Below, in pieces: positions 1 to 11,353 of a DNA stretch of 64,000 nucleotides; positions within the stretch are counted from its first letter, which is position 1, and each line of letters begins with the position of its first letter. The notes beneath the pieces were generated by a model, which saw nothing but the letters and a program-made list of their open reading frames with translations, was not told where the DNA came from and ran no database searches. Origin of the DNA: Copromyces sp. CBS 386.78 (Eukaryota; Ascomycota; Sordariomycetes; Sordariales; Sordariaceae); contig MU839106.1 in the NCBI GenBank assembly GCA_030685235.1, positions 372,001-436,000 of the forward strand. The letters run 5' to 3'. The position numbers were made by a program, and so were the translations under genes.

Positions 1-54
1 GCCGTACGGATCCAAGACCATGGCGGATCACGTCTCCGGCCCCATAACCCTCCT

Positions 55-435
55 CTACTCCTCTTGTTTTTCCAAATCGTGACCAGGGGCATTCTCCTCA
101 TCCTCTCCGAGAGGAATCAACCAAAACCAGCGACGTTTATAGCCCCGGGGCGGGTCAATACTATCTCTTATGGGGACAAAGACAATGCCCAATAAGACTT
201 GGAACGAATAGAAGAGGGGATGGATCCAGGCCCAAAGGGATGGCCCAAAGGGCGGGGGAGGCGCCTTGTCTGAGGTTGTTATGATGACGATGAAACGGAT
301 CAGGACCCAGATTGCGAAATATATGGCCATGCACGAGGCAACGTAGCACAAATAGAACTTGGTGTCGAAGCGTACCCGACGTTCGGCCATCTTGGTAGGT
401 GCGGTAATATGCTGGTTGTTGATATGGTTTGTCAT
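55..435 (-). CDS. Small predicted two-TM membrane protein, unknown function
   Basis: The reading frame ends at 55 and extends upstream without a stop, but only its last part looks like protein. I chose the ATG at 435 (126 aa); a second in-frame ATG at 390 gives 111 aa. The protein has two hydrophobic segments: an aromatic-rich one after the FDTKFYLCYV start region and one around PLFYSFQVLLGIVFV. An acidic tail ends in DLEKQEE. This resembles the many short lineage-specific membrane proteins of filamentous fungi; I recognise no family. The frame upstream of 435 is low-complexity and is probably 5' UTR. The real gene could be longer or spliced. Confidence 0.42.
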   Translation of the reverse strand: MTNHINNQHITAPTKMAERRVRFDTKFYLCYVASCMAIYFAIWVLIRFIVIITTSDKAPPPPFGPSLWAWIHPLFYSFQVLLGIVFVPIRDSIDPPRGYKRRWFWLIPLGEDEENAPGHDLEKQEE

Positions 436-2212
436 TGTGTTGATCTTGAACGAAACAAGTTGATGTTGGAAGCGATCGATTTGATGGATATGATGTTGAT
501 TGGGGGCGTCTTCTCGAATTGTATCGAGTGCGTGCCGATGAGAGAGTGGACGAGAATAAGGTGGCAAAGTTGGTCGAATTGAGGAATAAGAGATAAAAGA
601 AAGGTGGGAGAATCCCTCCTTAAATATCTGTAGAAGAATGTGAGAAAACGTGTTTGGATCGATATGCATGCAGGAAATATTCCAGTGCATGCAGTCAATG
701 TCCGACATGTCTCCGGCCACACCTTCAATTCGAGTTTTTTTTCCCTCTTCCAAATACAACTATGCAAAGCAAGAACTCCCACAGCCCCTCACAAGGAAAG
801 AATTCCCAAGATACCCCAACCCATTGTAACCACGGCATCCAACCTTCCCATCCAGTAACTGCCCATCTACCTCTACTGCCTCCATTCACCACCCCTTGTC
901 CCCCCTCCTTCCCATTCAAAGTTTCCCCAGCAGCCAACATCAACGCCGTCCCGTTCAGCCCTTCCATCAAAGTTCCACTCCTCGCCGCCTTCCTGACCGC
1001 CTCATCCGGATCTCCTCCTCCTGCCCCAGTCGTCTTCTACCGAATCATGGTCTTTTCCAGTCATGTTAGCACCGGTCCATCAATCCTTGAATTGAGTGAT
1101 AACTACCTAGATATCCAACTCAAACTGTTTTACCCGCTCCCCCTCCCTCCAGTCGCCGCACCAGTCCATTCCCGTCCAAACAGACATTAGTGGGTTACGA
1201 ATAGCGATCATGGCTTTGAATGGATTCGAGCCAGCCTTTTGGCTTTTGTGGTTGCGTTTTTAGACTGAGTGCAAGATCGTTTTTGATGGCGTTGCATGAA
1301 AGGAACGTACTCCGTCCTGGGCAATAACCTTGGTGAGTGTTTCAGGACGGGAAGAACCTTGGCTGTGTGATGAGGTGAAAGTTGATAGCGTCTGTGCGCT
1401 GGAATGCAACCATGGAAATAGCAGAGGTGCCCGAGCCCGACTGGCGTATAGATAAGATAACTTTGGGGTTTGAATTTATCTTAGGTTGGAAGATGTCTTG
1501 TGGACGTGTGGTAGAAATGGAATCGGTGCTACATTCAATTTTCAGTTGATTGGATTGGACGTTTGTCACCGCGGGAAGGCGTGGACGGGATGCTGTCCGG
1601 CGGGTACCTTGTGGGCCGGCGCCGGGACCCACTTAAAATGCATGTAGTAGGTACCTCACTCAGTCAGGACACTCGCCGAGAACATCTCACAACTTCAGGA
1701 AAAAAACCCAGGAACGCGCTGAACTAGTTTACCAAGCGCGTTCATCATTTCAAAGTTTCCATTCTTTGCAAACAGCTACCAATCAGAATTTTGATTGATG
1801 ACGATATCTATCTCCAGGTACCTTCTCCAAGACCTGGTACTTCCATCCTGACCACTTCTGTGAATGACATCGCCATTAGATTCGCTTCCCAGCACCACGA
1901 TCTCTTTGGCCATCATTTCAACCAGATCTCGCGCAAAGGAAAATACCTTACCTTCCTCTAGTTAATCTGAGCAGATCCGCAGTCCTTTTCTTTATCTCAC
2001 TCATTTCTCCAGCCATGCATCCTCCATTTCCTTCTCCGCTTCCCTTTTGGTGGTCCCATAGAGGTATCCTTTGATCGCTTTCCGGATATTCCCTTTGCAC
2101 AACTGCCTTCATTTGATTCCTTCCGTCTCATCCACTTCCTATAATCTCCGCACGATTCTTTTCGGTAATTTCTTTTCATTAATCCCTTCAATTCCCACGG
2201 TTCACGATCCCA
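436..2212. other. Intergenic stretch, no supportable gene
   Basis: Several frames are open here for 70-180 codons on both strands. Their translations are proline/serine-rich or low-complexity, without family motifs, introns or a plausible start. The DNA is C/T-rich on the plus strand between about 740 and 1180 and again between 1990 and 2290, as in fungal promoters and UTRs. I see no repeats or RNA genes. Confidence 0.4.
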
Positions 2213-2791
2213 TCATCTATTTCCCCTCCTATTCCTCTCATATCGTCCTCTTCTCAACCTTCCTTGCCCCATGCCATTCCTTAAATTCGACGTAACAAAA
2301 TCTCCATAATCCACAGCGGTTGTATCCGAAAAGACATAAATGAACTGACCATCGGTCGTGAATACGAGCCGAGACTCTTGAGATGCCCGCCTCAACTCGC
2401 AAGGCGTCCTCCACCGAGGCAGCCTCGGATTGAACGGCAGCCCTCCGCCAACCGGCATTCGTTCTGCCACGGAACTGAATACCAAGTTGTACTCCAAGTC
2501 GTAAATCTCGAATGTGGCGGCTTGGGATCGGCTTTCACGGACTTGGGGAAGATCATTACGATCGAAGTATGCTTGTTGGGAGATTCGACGTACGAATTGC
2601 TGGCCGTCAAAGTCCTCCACGAGCCTGACAAGAATCATGGTCTCGGTGGGAGGTGGCTCTGGGATGTGTAGAGGTGGGGCGGATGGTCGGATGAGACGCG
2701 AAAGGCCGAATTTGAACATGGAAATCCATCGGGTGAGTGTGGCGTTGACACTGGCCCAGAGATTTCCGAGGCCATGGAGTCGGGTGCGCAA
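2213..2791 (-). CDS. Hypothetical protein with basic C-terminal tail
   Basis: A 192-aa single-exon frame starts with MRTRLHGLG and ends in a strongly basic tail with RRGRYERNRRGNR. The middle looks like genuine folded protein, with mixed hydrophobic and charged residues including MILVRLVEDF, ATFEIYDLEYNLVF and a QFIYVFSDTTAVDYGDF segment. I do not recognise a family. Overlapping frames on both strands are shadows. Coding is supported only by composition and length, and an additional upstream exon is possible. Confidence 0.4.
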   Translation of the reverse strand: MRTRLHGLGNLWASVNATLTRWISMFKFGLSRLIRPSAPPLHIPEPPPTETMILVRLVEDFDGQQFVRRISQQAYFDRNDLPQVRESRSQAATFEIYDLEYNLVFSSVAERMPVGGGLPFNPRLPRWRTPCELRRASQESRLVFTTDGQFIYVFSDTTAVDYGDFVTSNLRNGMGQGRLRRGRYERNRRGNR

Positions 2792-4284
2792 AATTGAAGG
2801 GATTCTCTGGGTAATCCATGCTCTTCTGGGGTTGGATGATCAGTCAGCCATGGCTCGCCGCAGAAAAGAAGAGGCAAAGTGAAGGATGTGGTGGTAGCGC
2901 AGGGAAGGCCTCACATGAGATCAACGGGGATTGCGGCTAACGTGACTGGAAAATTCCTAGCCATGCGACTGGCTAGGGGGCCATGAAGGCCTAGGATGTG
3001 CAGCTGGCCTCTTAGGTGCGACATTATTTCTTTCTGGAAGATGATGTGAAGGCTGTTGGGATGAGTTTTGTGTAGAGGATATCTCAAGTGGTTAGATCGG
3101 TAGACGAGAAGGGAAAAGGTCTGCGGAAGAAAAAGATACAGAACCTGTACCTTTTATCATTTGTTCTCTGAACGGAAACAGTTTTTTTTCCTTGGTGTTC
3201 TGCATGTACGTTAATAATAAAAAAGGACATGCAACACAATGTCCGATAGTTCTTTTTTCTTTTTGACGCACCTCAACTCGTAACTGCATGCAGTGATAGC
3301 TGAGTTTCCAAAACCTTGGCCGGCATGCTGCGCAGTTGTTGAATGAATCCTGAAGCTTCATCCAACAGGCCCTTCGAGATCCAGCGAACTCTCTCCACAG
3401 ACCCAGTTCGGACGGCGCAAAAACTCACTGCAATAGATCATGATGAACAATGATCGTGAGAGCTTGGAAAACACCAAGGGGTGTCATGGCTGGTCGACGT
3501 AGCCGATGAGGTCCGCAAGACCCGACACATCACGAAGTTGACTTTCTCGAAATCTGTGTGCTTCAGAATGCATAGTTGGCTATGCACCGGACTCCGAGCA
3601 TCCTTCTCGCGGATATAAGAATGCATCTGCACAAGTGGAAAACTGCATTGCATTGCAATGTCCAGGTCTGGGAGCACCGATCGCAACATAAAAGAACCGC
3701 AGGATCCGAAGTTTGACCGAAATCCTGACGTCGCCACTTGAGCTGAGGTAAGGTACGTGCATCAATCTCCTGTCACGGGGCATTTTGGTCGAGAGAGTGC
3801 CCTGGATATGGAATCGTCCATCGACCATAGTCCACATCGGACACTCCTTCCATTTCTGTTCGTCCTTTGACGCAGACTGGCAGTAGAAATGCCACAACCC
3901 GACGTTTCGAACCTAGATTCCTCTTTCCTTTCCGTCAACAGGCTATCGCAGCTCGAAGAAATGATGGAGTGCAGCTGAGGTGTTGGCAGATTGATCTCCA
4001 AACAACATGACGACTAGCACGATATGGCAACACGTTGGCGCGGTGATGGCAGTCAAACGGCCTACGCCTCTCGTATCAAATCTACAAAATCTTGTCCCTT
4101 TCCCACTGTACTCCAAGCGAAAAGCAATCGGTCGATGCCAGCAAGAGGCAATCCGCAGCGGTCTCATTTGCCTAGAATTCGATGCTCCCTCCTGGAAGCC
4201 GTTCAGCACACCTTGCCGAGAGTTAGCAAGTATCGATCAGACCCGTTCCTTATCCCATCAATTACCAGTTCTAACACTTTGGCT
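2792..4284. other. Intergenic stretch, no supportable gene
   Basis: Frames of 80-105 codons overlap each other on both strands, with no recognisable domains and no consistent splice signals. None is supported as a gene. Sequence composition is ordinary and not RIP-like. Confidence 0.4.
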
Positions 4285-4608
<324 letters not shown>

Positions 4609-5676
4609 GAGGGATACATAGGAGGTGGTGTGTGGAGGTGTGAAATAGTAGTTTATGGCTCATGAAGCGGCGGGTCGTTGTAATTAGGTTGTTGATCAAC
4701 AGACGTCGAAATAAGGTTGGGGTGAGTGAAGGCTTGGTGTCAGAATATAGGGGGTACAGATCTGGCACTACTAATCCATCACCTCGATGGAGCTCCAATT
4801 TTTGGGTGTTTGGCGCAGTGGTCAGAATCTGACACGGGCGCATTTCTGGGGGGGCAGATGGAGGGTGACGTCATTGAAGCTTTCGCGATGATCTACCATG
4901 TGCTTGAGTGCTCGACCTCTGTTTCTGCGCTGTGGTTCCCATCTTGAGATTTAAAATGATAATTAGGAAGAAGGTTCAATTTTACCCTAGACATTTTAAT
5001 GAAGGACTCAGCTGAAGCTGAAATCGAACATTGTTCCTGCCGAGCATGCTTGGTGTCGATGTTGGCGTTGTCGTAGCCGTCGCCTTGTTAGGGGACCCCG
5101 CCTAGCGTGGTTAGCGCACAGCGGTACCTGGCGGATCAGCTGCCGGTCGTTGCCGGAAAAGTGAAAACAAGGGGAAAATCCGGGGAAATGCGCATCGGAT
5201 CGACGATATTGACAGGAACAGTAGCACATGTCAGTTCTTGCTCGATATTGAAATCGTGAACGACCAATGATTCATTTCAAGTTGTTGCACGGAAGCCGAG
5301 GTTTGAACTTTGAAGAGGCAACGCCCAGAAACGCCCAGAAACGCCAATCTCTTTTAGGGCTTAGGCGGGCCATGGCACATTAATTTCCGACGCTGTTGGT
5401 TGTTGAGCACCTTGAAGTCCAATTCCCGTCCAGTGACCGCCGCCTGCCGGTCCCCTCCTTTTTTCCCACCCCTCCATCTCTTCCTTCCTTCGCTTCCCAT
5501 CGCAAACCGTTAACAATGCCCGGCTAGCTACCTCTACCGCCTTCGCAAATGGTCCAATGCATCATCCCTCCTACCTTGTTTGCTGACGCTGTGCTCTGCT
5601 GCGAAACACGGCGACAAATGAATGATGCGACCTTGGGCAGACCACCCTCCTCCTCCCATCTCGACCGCGTCCCACC
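4609..5676. other. Intergenic / promoter of the GT31 gene
   Basis: No gene is supported. From about 5400 the plus strand becomes pyrimidine-rich, as in fungal 5' UTRs, leading to the ATG at 5677. An 11-bp unit (ACGCCCAGAAA) is repeated in tandem at 5321-5345. Confidence 0.4.
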
Positions 5677-7257
5677 ATGCAGCAGCACCCTTCACATCAA
5701 CCCGTCGTCATCGGCGACCCAGATCTAGGAGTCAAGATCATGGAGTTTGAAAACGAAGACGACTTTCTGCTCCAGCAGCGCCGAAGCCCCACCATGCGAC
5801 ACAGAATACGCGCTCTCATGCGACGAATGCGATGCGGTCCGTTCGGAAGACTGCGTAACATGCTGTTCTTCCTCGGCGCTCTCCTTCTCTTCGGCTGGAT
5901 CATGCTCCCATACGACAACGTTGTCCGTCTAGGCATCCGATTCAACGTCAACAAGCTCCAACACTACCTCAACTCACACCCCGTCGAGAACTGGCTATTC
6001 GCGCCACCAGCATATCCAGTTGACCTGGCCACAGACACGGTCGTCATGGTCAAGACGGGATACGGCACCCGCCAAAGAGCAAACGCCTGGTTTGAAGCTC
6101 TCAGCGCCTCCAATGAGTTCCGCGACTTCCTCGTCATCGCCGACTATGCCTCCAAGCCAGGTCAAGAGGCCAACAACCACGGCACGTCTCTGCCGATCCA
6201 CAACGTTGTTAACCAGACCTTGAGCTCCTTGGGACCGGCCGCCAGTTTGTCGAACCCACGCGTTGCAAAATACCTTCGATTTGCCGAAGCGATAGAGAAT
6301 GGAGAAGAAGAAGCAGCAGACCAGCTCGCCAAGTCTACAGGATGGGAGATTGATGCCCTCAAGGTATGTCTCTCGGTGTCAGCTCCTATCGCACCGTCCC
6401 CCGCTAACACCCCTTCCCACCAGTTCATCTCGGGCCTCGAGCTCGCCTACTCCAAGTTCCCCAACAAGAAGTGGTACCTCCTCGTCGACGACGACACCTA
6501 CCTCGTCCAGCCGTCTTTAAAACCGCTCCTGGCCCACCTCGACTCCGAAGTCCCATATTACATTGGCAACGCAGTCGGCGACTTCCGCATCCGCTTCGCC
6601 CACGGCGGCTCTGGCATAATTCTCTCGCAGGGCGCCATGTCCTCTCTCATTCTCGACAACCCACACGCCGTGCGCACCGCCCACCTGGAATCGCTGTCGG
6701 AAACCTGGGGCGACCGTTTACTGGCAAGAACATTGATAAAAGCTGGAGTTTATTTGGAAGAAGAATACAGCCATTTGTTCAGTGGAGAGCCGCCGAGGTG
6801 GGCCAAGATTCGCCCAGACCGGTTCTGCTGCCCTATTGTCACGTTCCATGGGCTGGGCCAGCCGGAAAAGATGCACCAGGCGGGCGAGAGCTTGAGGAAC
6901 GTGAGCAAGCCGCTCCTGTGGAGCGACATTTGGGATGTGTATGGCATGTCGAGGCCTTGGAGGCAGAGTACCTTGACGGACGACGATTTGGCGAAGCCGA
7001 TACAGTATGCGAACTGGGACCATGCAGGTGGGAGTGGCGGGGAGGTAGCGGTGGCTGAGGGTGTTGCAAAGGCCGAGGAGTGTGGGAGAAAGTGCTATGA
7101 GAAGGGGAGCGAGTGCATGGCTTGGACATGGGAAAAGGAGTCCAAGAGGTGCAATCTCAGTCCGTGGATGATTGTGGGCGAGAAGGTGGAGGGCAAGGTC
7201 AGCGGGCCCAATGGAAAGCTGGCGAGGGAGTTGGAGATGGTTTGTTTGGAGTATTAG
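5677..7257 (+). CDS. GT31 fringe-like glycosyltransferase with C-terminal PAN/apple-like region
   Basis: Predicted Golgi type II membrane glycosyltransferase. It has a basic cytosolic N-terminus, then one membrane anchor (about residues 62-78, LFFLGALLLFGWIML), then a lumenal catalytic domain. The metal/nucleotide-sugar site is visible as YLLVDDDTYL (DDD near residues 251-253 after splicing). It is followed by the fringe-type HGGSGIILS segment and a WGDRLLARTL segment. The C-terminus has a Cys-spaced stretch (CGRKCYEKGSECMAWTW) like a PAN/apple domain, a common partner of fungal GT31 enzymes. The frame is open throughout, but 6364-6423 is very probably an intron: GTATGT donor, GCTAAC branch, CAG acceptor, 60 nt and so frame-neutral. 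Removing it gives 506 aa and joins ALK to FISGLELAYSKFP naturally. The substrate is not predictable. A GT32 gene follows in the same direction. Confidence 0.85.
   Translation: MQQHPSHQPVVIGDPDLGVKIMEFENEDDFLLQQRRSPTMRHRIRALMRRMRCGPFGRLRNMLFFLGALLLFGWIMLPYDNVVRLGIRFNVNKLQHYLNSHPVENWLFAPPAYPVDLATDTVVMVKTGYGTRQRANAWFEALSASNEFRDFLVIADYASKPGQEANNHGTSLPIHNVVNQTLSSLGPAASLSNPRVAKYLRFAEAIENGEEEAADQLAKSTGWEIDALKVCLSVSAPIAPSPANTPSHQFISGLELAYSKFPNKKWYLLVDDDTYLVQPSLKPLLAHLDSEVPYYIGNAVGDFRIRFAHGGSGIILSQGAMSSLILDNPHAVRTAHLESLSETWGDRLLARTLIKAGVYLEEEYSHLFSGEPPRWAKIRPDRFCCPIVTFHGLGQPEKMHQAGESLRNVSKPLLWSDIWDVYGMSRPWRQSTLTDDDLAKPIQYANWDHAGGSGGEVAVAEGVAKAEECGRKCYEKGSECMAWTWEKESKRCNLSPWMIVGEKVEGKVSGPNGKLARELEMVCLEY
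6364..6423 (+). other. Frame-neutral 60-nt intron in the GT31 gene
   Basis: GTATGT donor, GCTAAC branch motif about 15 nt before the CCACCAG acceptor, length divisible by three and no in-frame stop. If retained it adds 20 Ser/Pro-rich residues between two conserved blocks, which argues that it is spliced out. Confidence 0.75.
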
Positions 7258-7980
7258 GAGACGGGACCGTATGACATGACGGAGAGATGAACAGAGGCGT
7301 TATGGTCTATGGGACATATCATCTGGATTTGTTGTTGAGCAAAGACATCAAGATGGCCCCAAGGGCACGCGCAATATTCACAATCGGCATTACCCACCGG
7401 CTTGGTAGAGAGAAGCACATGGCAGGACATGGCGAGATCATACTTGGTCCTAGTTTTCCGCTTAATGTTTATTCACGATTATAATTTTATATCAACAAGT
7501 CGAAACCAACCGTCACCAACCGCACAACACGATTCTTCCGCTCCCTCATGCAGTCAAGCTCCATAGGCAAGCGAACGTCATGACACGGTCTTACATGTCA
7601 TGGTCACCTTTTTCATCACCAGACCTGACTCTGTCCTCGTCGAAGTCAAGTCGCACTCGTCCATCATTTTGACCACAACGTGTTTCATCTACCTCTACCG
7701 TACGAATGCGGCCTGCCGTCATTTTCCACTCTCCAGCAGGGGCAACACCCGAAGAGATCACTGCAAACCGCACCTGTCCAAACAACAGTCCTCCATCGTT
7801 CGCAAGATTGCACTTGCTCTGTGCCAACAGAAGGAGCGATCAACCATTTGTCTGGACGTCGTAGCGATTGATCCTCTGTTGGTCATCTTTCTGAAGCAGG
7901 CCAGTGGACTGATCCTTCGGATTCAGGTTCCCTCGTCTCTTTTTGCGCCCACATCGATCCGGCGCCAGCGACCACCAAAA
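7258..7980. other. Intergenic stretch between GT31 and GT32
   Basis: Contains the 3' UTR of the GT31 gene and the promoter/5' UTR of the GT32 gene. The GT32 frame is open upstream to 7600, but the translation there is not protein-like. The first ATG followed by the conserved membrane segment is at 7981. Confidence 0.45.
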
Positions 7981-9251
7981 ATGCGGCCGATACTCATCAT
8001 ACGCTCGGCCATCCGAGTCGCAATCATCGCCACCCCTCTCCTGCTCGCCCTCCACTACTTCATCACCCACCTCCTCGCCTTCATCCACATCTTCTACCAA
8101 CACCCCGGCATCGCCATCACCCAGCGCCAAGTCGCAAATGCCTACCTCAACGGCACCACCCTTCTCCGAGAACATGAAGCAACCGGGCTCCGAAAGAAGG
8201 AGTACATGCCCAGAATCATCCACCAGATCTTCCACAACTGGAAAGACGCTGCGAACGAGACGTTGCCGAGTGATTGGGCTGCGCAGAGACGGACTTGTGT
8301 GGATAGTAATCCCCATTGGGAGTATCGCGTACGTTTTGTGACTGTCCCGTTCTTTGCCGTCCTTTCCTTTCCTTTCCCTATGTTCCTCTCCAGACGCGTC
8401 AGTGCTGATGATAGAGAGACAAAAAACAGCTCTGGACCCCCACCACCTCCCTCTCCTTCCTAACAAGCCACTACCCGACCTTCCTCCCCTCGTACCTGTC
8501 CTACCCGCACCCCGTCCAGCGCGTCGACGCCCTCCGCTATTTTCTCTTGTATCACTACGGCGGCATCTACCTCGACCTCGACAACGGGTGTTTACCCTCC
8601 GTGTTGTCTCCCACGGTCAGTGACTCGCTGGACCCGCTGATTGGCTACCCGCTGTGGATCGCGGATGGAGGGAGGGGAGCGTTGAGTAATAATATACTGG
8701 GTGCGAGGGCGCGTCATCCGTTTTGGGGACGGGTGGTGGCTGAACTGATAGCGGGGAGGGGGGCGGTGCCGACTGCACATGGTGCGTGGTGGATCGAAAA
8801 GGTGACGACGGGGTTTTGGAAGAGGTGGTGGTGCGCGTGGGGGGTGTTGAGGTATGTGGAGGTTAGCTGGGGGGTTGGACAGTGGTTTTTGGGCGGGGTT
8901 TGGGATGAGTATCATTGGTTGCTGGAGCGGGGGAGGGATCATCAAGTGAGCGTGATGGAAGGGGTGGTGGATGATGAAGAGGAGAGTGGGAGGTTGTATA
9001 GGTTGATGATGGATGATCGGCCGGGGATGGATGAGTGGGTGTTTTTCACGCAGGGGAGGGGAGGGACGTGGAACGGGTGGGATAATCGGTTGTTTTTGGA
9101 GATTGGTGATCATTTGGGGGTGTTCTTGTTGGTGTTGGGGGGTTTGTTGGCGGGAATACTGGGTTGGTTGGCAAAAAGATATCGGGCAGTCCAGAGAGGG
9201 AAAGGGTATCGGAGGGTGAAGAGTGAGGACATGGAAGATAGGAGTGAGTGA
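7981..9251 (+). CDS. GT32 mannosyltransferase, MIPC synthase catalytic subunit-like (SUR1/CSG1 family)
   Basis: Probable inositol-phosphoceramide mannosyltransferase of the Golgi, acting in complex-sphingolipid synthesis. Two exons: 7981-8328 and 8430-9251. The intron has a GTACGT donor, GTGCTGATG branch and AACAG acceptor. The protein is 389 aa. An N-terminal anchor (ATPLLLALHYFITHLLAFIHIFY) precedes the family start PRIIHQIFHNWKD. Exon 2 continues with LWTPTTS, then YPHPVQRVDALRYFLLYHYG and the DXD block GGIYLDLDNGC. This order is diagnostic of GT32 OCH1/SUR1 enzymes. A second membrane helix near the C-terminus (GVFLLVLGGLLAGILGWL) fits the two-TM SUR1 topology and argues against an OCH1 protein. 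The start at 7981 puts the anchor at residues 5-35. Confidence 0.85.
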
Positions 9252-10809
9252 GGCTGGGTACATTAGATAGTCGGGGTTTCAGGGTGTGTAGGCCTGGTAT
9301 CAATCAGCCTTGTCGTTCGCCCTGTTGACATGACATCATAGGAGTCAAGAAACATGGTTGTAGAAGGCCTGCGGGCTCCGATGATGTGAATGTGAAGATG
9401 CCTTGGTTCATTTGACAATCGCGAGGGCGTCTTGACATAAGCCATCCAGTATCCCCCCAGAAGACGCCATTGCCGTTCCAACCACAAAAAGATAGCGTCG
9501 GAATGTCCAGCCTTCGATCCGTCTTGGTGTATGGCGTTTCAAACCAGATTGTTCTAGCACCAGCTCTCAGCTCGATGCAACCAAAGGTCCAGACCAAACG
9601 GGCGCTTGAACGATTTTGGTCTTCTCGCCAGGGGCAGGTTTTGACGAGCGATGGACAAATCGAAATTCAAATCCTGCATTCCAAGACTCTATCTCAAAAC
9701 GCGCGGTGCAATACAATTGAACTACCGTACCGCTCCTCGCGTATGCATGTCGGTATTGCTCTCTTTCTCGCAATATTACTCTGACTCCGGGAACCTGGGT
9801 GGCGGAACCTGGAACACATGGCATGAGGACAAGTCGTGGCGGCTTCATATTTTCCTGGTTGACGCCCTCGCCTAAACTTGCATTGCACATTTTTCGCCTC
9901 GACTCGCCTACAATCAGACGGTTTTCAATACCACGGAATATGAACGACCGCCGCAGCCGCCCTTCTGGATGTCGCGCCCGGTCAGTCGTCCAAAACACAA
10001 AGACTTGGAGGACCCACTATCACCACCTCGTTTCCGTTTCTGGTCAACCACATTCAGCGTTACATTCCCCCATAAAACGTGAGGGAGTGCACCCCCGCAC
10101 AGATCCCTGTCCAGGGGAAGAAGAGCCTCCGAGTATTAAGTTGGGAATAGGGGCATCGCGGTGAGCGTCTCTATGGTCTTGGCATCCATGTTTTGGGGGT
10201 TCCGAGTTGCGAAAAGGGTCTTGGGACACTCGGTGATTTGGGAACCTCAACATCGGTATTGAGAAAACATGGCTGTGGTGAGGGATGGATACGAGTATGA
10301 GGAACATTGCGGATGCGTTCAAAGGCCGCATTATGTCCAAACCAAGGCAGAGCTCTTCATGGACTATTCGGCCGAACACTTCAAATACTACCGTACGCAG
10401 AGTTTACGCGGTTTCTCCGTTAACCCTCCCTTATCCCGGTACTCGGCACTCACCTCACCCTAGGCGCGGTCACTCATAACAGAGAGCCTCAGACGGAACG
10501 CTACCCGATGTTCCCTCTTGGGCTGGCTCCTGCCTTTCCACCAATGCTAATGGTTTCCGCACACACAAAGCTGCCCCTGAGGATTCACACCCGACGGTAT
10601 TCCTGTTCACTTCCATGGACCTTACCCACGTTCAAACGTGGTGGTGTAGCCGGGCCGTGTTCAGCATCAACTCGAACGGTATAAAGATGAGCGTCGATCT
10701 CGACTCGTTGAGGGAAACAAGAAGAAGCAAGACATCAGACTGCACCATCTGAATCTCCAGCATCCTCATTCTCATTCTCTTCCCATCCACCATCCCTTCC
10801 ACATTCACA
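9252..10809. other. Intergenic stretch upstream of the AA9 gene
   Basis: Open frames of 65-140 codons on both strands have no recognisable domains and overlap heavily; none is supported. The last 130 bases are the AA9 promoter and leader. Confidence 0.4.
10680..10686 (+). promoter_or_regulatory. TATA box of the interrupted AA9 gene
   Basis: TATAAAG lies 124 bp before the AA9 start codon and is followed by a CA/CT-rich leader, the usual spacing for a strongly expressed secreted fungal enzyme. The promoter looks undamaged, although the gene downstream is broken. Confidence 0.5.
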
Positions 10810-11317
10810 ATGGCACGCAAGAGCATAATCACCGCGTTGGCTTTCGCCTCCCTCGTCGCTGCCCACGGCCACGTCTCCAAGGTCATCGTCAACGGCGTCG
10901 AGTACCAGAACTACGACCCCACCGTCTTCCCCTACCTCTCCAACCCTCCCACCGTGATCGGCTGGACTGCCGACCAAAAAGACAACGGCTTCGTCTCTCC
11001 CGACGCCTTCGGCACCCCCGACATCATCTGCCACCGCTCCGCCACGCCCGCCGGCGGCCACGCCACCGTGAAGGCCGCCGACAAGATCTCGCTCAAGTGG
11101 GACCCCGTCTGGCCCGACTCGCACAAGGGTCCCGTAATGGACTACCTACCTAGCCGCCTGCAACGGCGACTGCGAGACCGTCGACAAGACTTCCCTGCGC
11201 TTCTTCAAGATCGACGGCGCGGGTTACAACAAGGGCGTCTGGGCCGCCGACGCCCTCGTCAACAACGGCAACTCGTGGCTCGTCCAGATCCCCGCCGATC
11301 TCAAGCCCGGTAATTAC
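10810..11317 (+). pseudogene. AA9 lytic polysaccharide monooxygenase, 5' half of a broken gene
   Basis: Copper-dependent, cellulose-active LPMO of family AA9 (formerly GH61). The signal peptide (MARKSIITALAFASLVAA) is followed directly by mature His1 in HGHVSKVIVNG, the first histidine-brace ligand. The second ligand is in [11 protein letters not shown]. The frame then breaks: four extra bases in a CTAC-CTAC-CTAG run (11142-11153) shift it. The next frame continues the family without a gap through [18 protein letters not shown] and [15 protein letters not shown]. Coding stops at 11317, where the large transposon begins. The continuation ([11 protein letters not shown]...) resumes at 23860. 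The fragment is GC-rich with no RIP-like damage. The gene therefore carries two independent lesions. Confidence 0.93.
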
Positions 11318-11353
11318 CGTAGCGGGAAAATAGGGAGGTTGCGTAGGCTTTAC
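11315..11353 (+). repeat. Left terminal inverted repeat of the 12.5-kb element
   Basis: 39 bp starting TACCGTAGCGGG and ending TAGGCTTTAC. It matches the reverse complement of 23818-23856 at 36 positions. One of the three differences (G to A) fits RIP. Beyond it the two ends lose similarity, apart from a shared TATAGAGTTT about 30-50 bp further in. Confidence 0.85.

Noticed and set aside
654..1190. 178-codon Pro/Ser-rich plus-strand frame
   Set aside because: It reads as pyrimidine-rich non-coding DNA and has no motifs.
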